Made by a program: the position numbers and the translations under genes. The notes under the pieces were generated by a model. The model was given only the letters and a program-made list of their open reading frames with translations. It searched no databases and was not told the DNA's origin. From NCBI RefSeq assembly GCF_010894405.1, contig NZ_JAAIYA010000009.1, positions 222,457 to 286,456 of the forward strand: a stretch of DNA of 64,000 bases. Reading direction: 5' to 3'. This DNA is from Pyxidicoccus caerfyrddinensis. GTDB taxonomy: Bacteria > Myxococcota > Myxococcia > Myxococcales > Myxococcaceae. Of the stretch, positions 63,201 to 64,000 are shown piece after piece (the first letter of the stretch is position 1; the number at the start of each line of letters is the position of its first letter).

Positions 63201-64000
63201 TCACCTGTCCGTCCAGGCGGCCGAGGAACTCGATATTGCCGTCCCCCAGCCAGCGCGCCTTGTCCCCCGTCCGGTACAGCCGCCCTCCGGACAGCCCACT
63301 CAGTGCGTCCGGGAGGAAGCGCTCCGCCGTCAGCTCCGGTCTGCCGTGATAGCCGTGCGCGACGCTCGCGCCGCCGACGTACAGCTCGCCGGCCACGCCC
63401 ACCGGGCACGGCTCACCGCGCTCGTCGAGCACGTAGATCTGCGCGTTGTGGATGGGCACGCCCACCGGCGGCAACGCGGGCCACTTCGAGGGTGCGCCGC
63501 GCGCGCGCCACGCCGTCACCACGTGCGCTTCGGATGGGCCGTACTGGTTCTCCAGCACGCACCCGGGAAGTCGCTCGAAGAAGGACACCAGCGCCGGAGT
63601 CACCTGGAGCTGCTCCCCCGCCGTCACCACCTCCATCAACGGCGGGAGCAGCTCCTCCTGCCAGGCCGCTTCGCACAGCGCCTGCAATGCCACGAAGGGC
63701 AGGTAGAGCCGCCCGACGTGGTGCGCGCGCATGTAGCGCAGCATCGCGAGCGGCTCCCGGCGCAGCTCCGCGGTGATGAGCAGCACCTTGCCACCCAGGC
63801 ACCACGTGCCGAACAGCTCCTGGAACGACACGTCGAAGTTCAGCGAGGCGAACTGCAGCGTCGTCGCCTTCGGGTCCACCGTGCGCTCCAGCAACCAGCG
63901 CAGCATGTTGCCCACCGCCCGGTGGGACATGACGATGCCCTTCGGTCGGCCCGTGCTTCCTGACGTGTAGACGAAGTAGCAGGGCGTCTCCGGTGAGAGC
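54220..64000 (-). CDS. Multimodular NRPS, partial: A-T / C-A-T / C-(relic A)-T / C-A-T
   Basis: At least 3259 residues, running off the right edge. Approximate spans: A1 64000-62925 (begins at YTSGSTG), T1 to 62690; C2 62604-61278, A2 61272-59746, T2 59709-59499; C3 59427-58111, relic A 58098-57702, T3 57693-57483; C4 57411-56088, A4 56037-54588, T4 54549-54331. All three C domains carry HHIVADG. Carrier Ser are in GGHS (T1-T3) and GGNS (T4). Pocket codes: A1 DVQYVAQVVK (proline-like), A2 DALHLGCLFK (unassigned), A4 DAWTVAGVCK (phenylalanine-like). There is no epimerase and no TE; the Arg-rich tail after T4 may be a docking element. Module 3 lacks A motifs A1-A5. Confidence 0.94.
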   Translation of the reverse strand, partial: LSPETPCYFVYTSGSTGRPKGIVMSHRAVGNMLRWLLERTVDPKATTLQFASLNFDVSFQELFGTWCLGGKVLLITAELRREPLAMLRYMRAHHVGRLYLPFVALQALCEAAWQEELLPPLMEVVTAGEQLQVTPALVSFFERLPGCVLENQYGPSEAHVVTAWRARGAPSKWPALPPVGVPIHNAQIYVLDERGEPCPVGVAGELYVGGASVAHGYHGRPELTAERFLPDALSGLSGGRLYRTGDKARWLGDGNIEFLGRLDGQVKVRGFRVELGEVEVALRALPGVKDAAAAVDVGTKRLVGYVVQGAHDAWDAEALKRQLGRALPEYMVPSVLVRLEALPLAPTGKVDRKALPAPDITRQELGSGYEAPRNALEQQLAQVWEEVLGVRPVGVRDDFFAMGGHSLLATRVVSRLREALGREVPVRLLFESPTVAALAERLHELARSAPPPQRPALVPAPRPEELPLSFAQQRLWFLGQLNAGGATYNLPFILRLTGRLDVAALEGAIAQVVRRHEALRTTFTEVQGQPVQRVVPELAVPVPVEDLEARDGETVEDALRRRVVDAFHGTFDLEHGPLLRAVLLRVAAEEHVLVLVVHHIVADGWSMGVLCRDLEALYAANVTGQQPALEPPAVQYADYAVWQRDWLKGEVLEQQLAWWREQLDGAPSVLELPGDRPRPAVQTFRGESLPVKLSPELGAALRELSRREGVTLYMTLLSAFQVLLARYSGQWDVVVGSPISGRTSKEVEGLVGFFVNTLALRARMDARSSFRTLLRQVKETVLGAFAHQDLPFEKLVEDLRPERDLSRSPLFQVLFTLQGFSPTVTLPGLTARTWDFASTIAKFDLELLLVDASQDEIAGQLIYNADLFEPSTVGRMADCFLALLRGLVAEPNARLGALPLLPAAERLRVLETWNATEVDFPRDACVHHLFEAEAARRPDAVALEFGDERLTYAQLDARANQLAWALMQRGVGPDTLVAVCLERSVELIVSLLAILKAGGAYVPLESSYPAQRLEQMLEDSRPRLLLTTRALLGQLPAQALPELMLVEEERLASRPEMAPRAAVGGRNLAYVDFTSGSTGRPKGVAVEHRGVLRLLYGAPYARLGPEETFLLIAPISFDASTLEVWGPLCLGGRLVVFPPRSPSDLDLLTEVLTRHGVTLLHLTAGLFSQMVDLRMEGLRGVRQLLTGGDVVSAPHVRKTLEELRIPVTACYGPTEGTLFTSTHRMTRLEDVGTAVPIGRPIGNTQVYVLDAGFEPVPPGVAGELFIGGDGLARGYLRQPDVTADRFIPNPFSRVPGERLYRTGDLARWRGDGVLEFLGRRDSQVKVRGYRIELAEVDAALLRCPGVKEGLVVVREGVGGKRLVAYYVESPGQSLSAAQVREAMKGALPEFMVPSAFVRLPALPLTANGKVDRKALPAPEAEGSGEAGSSAPRTAMEEVVAGIWAPLLGLERVGVDDNFFTLGGHSLLATRVVSRLREVLGRAVPVRLLFEAPTVAALAERLDGLRGEQDFKAPPLVPASRQGALPLSFAQQRLWFLRQLDTDGYAYNVPFVLRLKGRLEVAALAQAMAQVVRRHEALRTTFAEVQGQPVQRIAPELTVPVPVADLDVRDGEEVEAALRRRVVGATQTPFDLEHGPLLRAQLLRVTAEEHVLVVVLHHIVADGWSMGVMSRELEVLYTAAMAGEEATLEAPPVQYADYAVWQRAWLKGEVLEQQLAWWREQLDGAPAVLELPLDRPRPALQTFRGATLTAKLSPELSAGLKELSRREGVTLYMTLLAGYQALLARYSGQWDMVVGSPMAGRTVKETEGLIGFFVSTLALRLRATREQSFRELLHHTREAVLGAFAHQDVPFETLVDDLRLERDLSRSPLFQVAFALNGPAPIPAFPGLTAATVDFDPGMAKFDLALSVREDEDGLTGLWERNTALFDEVTVARIAEHFARLLEVVVARPEAVPGTLPLLSEAERHLVLVEWNAYRTEYPPNVPVPEGLEVPEEPRPEARVYVLDEALEPVPVGVWGALWLGGARLAGVASEVERFVPDSLWGEPGARMYRTGVFGRWRPGGTLEVRERLDAPVKVKAPRAGGRRMALSVLEAAASAPEGHVAPRTAMERLVATTWAPLLGLRHVGAEDHFFERGGHSLLVMQVVSRLKESLGRDVPVRLLFEAPTVAMLAERLQELVKGAPESRRRPLMPMPVGEDALPLSFAQQRLWFFDRLQPQSPLYNIPLALRLEGALDVPALERSLAELVRRHESLRTTFHQDVGGAVQRIGAPTPLPLPAVDLRDVPEELREQEVARLSSEDARRPFDLERGPLLRATLLRVKDEEHVLVLVVHHIVADGWSMGVLSRELGTLYAAQVKGEEAGLAAPQVQYADYAVWQRAWLKGEVLEEQLAWWRQQLEGATGVLELPIDKPRPAVQTFQGAWHAVRLPTELSAGLKELSQREGVTLYMTLLAGFQVLLARYSGQWDMVLGSPISGRTAKEVEDLIGFFVNTLALRIRATGTMSFRELLHQVRETVLGAFAHQDVPFETLVDALRPRRDLSRSPLFQVVFALQNAPTSGLSLPGLKSRLVDIDAKTSKVDLALSLRESPEGLDGAIEYNTDLFEVSTIERLARHLERLLQAVVAEPTRGLRELPLMSDAEQARVLAWGGSEAPFEGDCIHRLFEAQVARTPDAVALEMEGQSLTYAQLDARANALAGVLRQRGVGPEVLVGLCVERGMDLVVGMFATLKAGGAYLPMDPDHPPERLAYMLENARAALLVTRERYASRLSYRGPTLLLEDGVVPVPAEPWRPVREVTPRNLAYVIFTSGSTGRPKGALLEHRGVANLVEIARERLGLGPGSRVLQFAPMSFDASVWEIYPPLLTGGTVCLARREQVAPGEPLAELLARERITVATLPPSVLAVLPDVELPELKVLVSAGEACTADLVSRWGQGRRFINGYGPTESTVCTTLGECRPGERPMIGTPARNLVVRVMDETGHLVPPGVWGELCLGGAGQARGYLGRPDLTAERFVPDPFREGQRLYRTGDVVRFRDDGRLEYLRRADSQVKVRGVRVEPAEAREALAEHPGVQSVVVMGREDVPGETRLVAYVVPAQGETLTTDVLRAWLRRSLPEPAVPSAFVVLDALPLTPNGKPDWKALPVPDASRPELSSGYVAPEEGLERGLALLWAEVLKLDKVGAGDNFFDLGGNSLLLQAVHARMDARVGRKVPLVELFQFPTVRALAAHLAKGSGPADPPPATAASAEDRAEGRRRLSRQRRLRPGSD
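57702..58098 (-). pseudogene. In-frame relic of an adenylation domain in NRPS module 3
   Basis: About 130 residues between intact C3 and T3. It keeps the A-domain entry (VLVEWNAYRTEYP), then jumps to the A6 region (ARVYVLDEALEPVPVGVWGALWLGG), a degraded A7 (MYRTGVFGRW instead of YRTGDLARW) and a degraded A8 (ERLDAPVKVKAPR instead of GRxDxQVKVRGxR). Compared with A2 of the same protein, some 325 residues covering motifs A1-A5 are missing. The reading frame is open throughout. This is an annotation of a decayed domain inside an expressed-looking gene, not a separate gene. Confidence 0.9.
63806..64000 (-). repeat. Copy 2 of the 195-bp identical repeat
   Basis: Identical to 48270-48464, reaching the end of the window, so the identity may extend further. 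It codes for the A3-A4 part of A1 in the large NRPS. Confidence 0.9.

Noticed and set aside
46310..64000. Assignment to the myxochromide cluster
   Set aside because: Myxochromide loci start with an iterative reducing PKS; here the only PKS is KS-AT-ACP-TE in reverse orientation. The module skipping known there is a useful parallel but not evidence of identity.

Overview
The window is about 70% G+C with strong third-position GC bias. It reads as a chromosomal segment from a myxobacterium of the Myxococcus/Corallococcus/Pyxidicoccus type. The evidence is the gene content: a eukaryotic-like protein kinase, FHA proteins, a PilY1/minor-pilin cluster, a match to the published Myxococcus LexA box in front of recA, and a large NRPS/PKS locus. 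No tRNA, rRNA, CRISPR array, insertion sequence or phage gene was recognised. Species assignment is an inference from sequence character only.

Layout. 1-4.7 kb: tex (cut by the window edge), a GNAT acetyltransferase, a PhoD-type phosphatase and recA, all on the minus strand; recA has a LexA operator candidate. 4.7-8.6 kb: a multi-pass membrane protein diverging from a four-gene ECF sigma operon (sigma, zinc anti-sigma, DUF3106-like helical repeat protein, short secreted protein), then a kinase with an altered catalytic loop. 8.7-12.3 kb: glmS and glmU with a small leader ORF (amino-sugar/cell-wall precursor supply). 12.5-17.4 kb: gamma-glutamyltransferase, TatD-like hydrolase and M3 oligopeptidase lipoprotein. 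17.4-26.8 kb: small unknowns, an amidohydrolase, a lone receiver protein, an ABC exporter pair, a VWA protein, a lipoprotein, YceI plus an apparently Tat-exported pirin, and a GGQ release-factor-like protein. 26.8-34.0 kb: a translationally coupled pilY1-pilV-pilW-pilX operon preceded by two strong dyads and followed by an HD alarmone-hydrolase-like gene whose ribosome binding site lies in a hairpin. 34.0-46.3 kb: aconitase, PLD/cardiolipin-synthase-like protein, FHA membrane protein, a PafB/PafC-like WYL pair, a secreted unknown, proB, hflX and a membrane-anchored winged-helix protein.

46.3-64.0 kb is a nonribosomal peptide/polyketide locus. A partial NRPS (minus strand, running off the right edge) has the visible order A-T / C-A-T / C-(relic A)-T / C-A-T. 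A stand-alone terminal NRPS module C-A-T-TE lies at 46.3-50.3 kb, same strand. Between them, in the opposite orientation, sits a single-module PKS (KS-AT-ACP-TE) whose stop codon shares a CTAG palindrome with the stop of the large NRPS. The third visible NRPS module has intact C and T domains, but its adenylation domain is reduced in frame to about 130 residues without any substrate-pocket motif. This is the most unusual object in the window. The two proline-like A domains share a 195-bp identical stretch, a sign of recent duplication or gene conversion. Transporter, MbtH and phosphopantetheinyl transferase genes are not seen here and may lie beyond the right edge.
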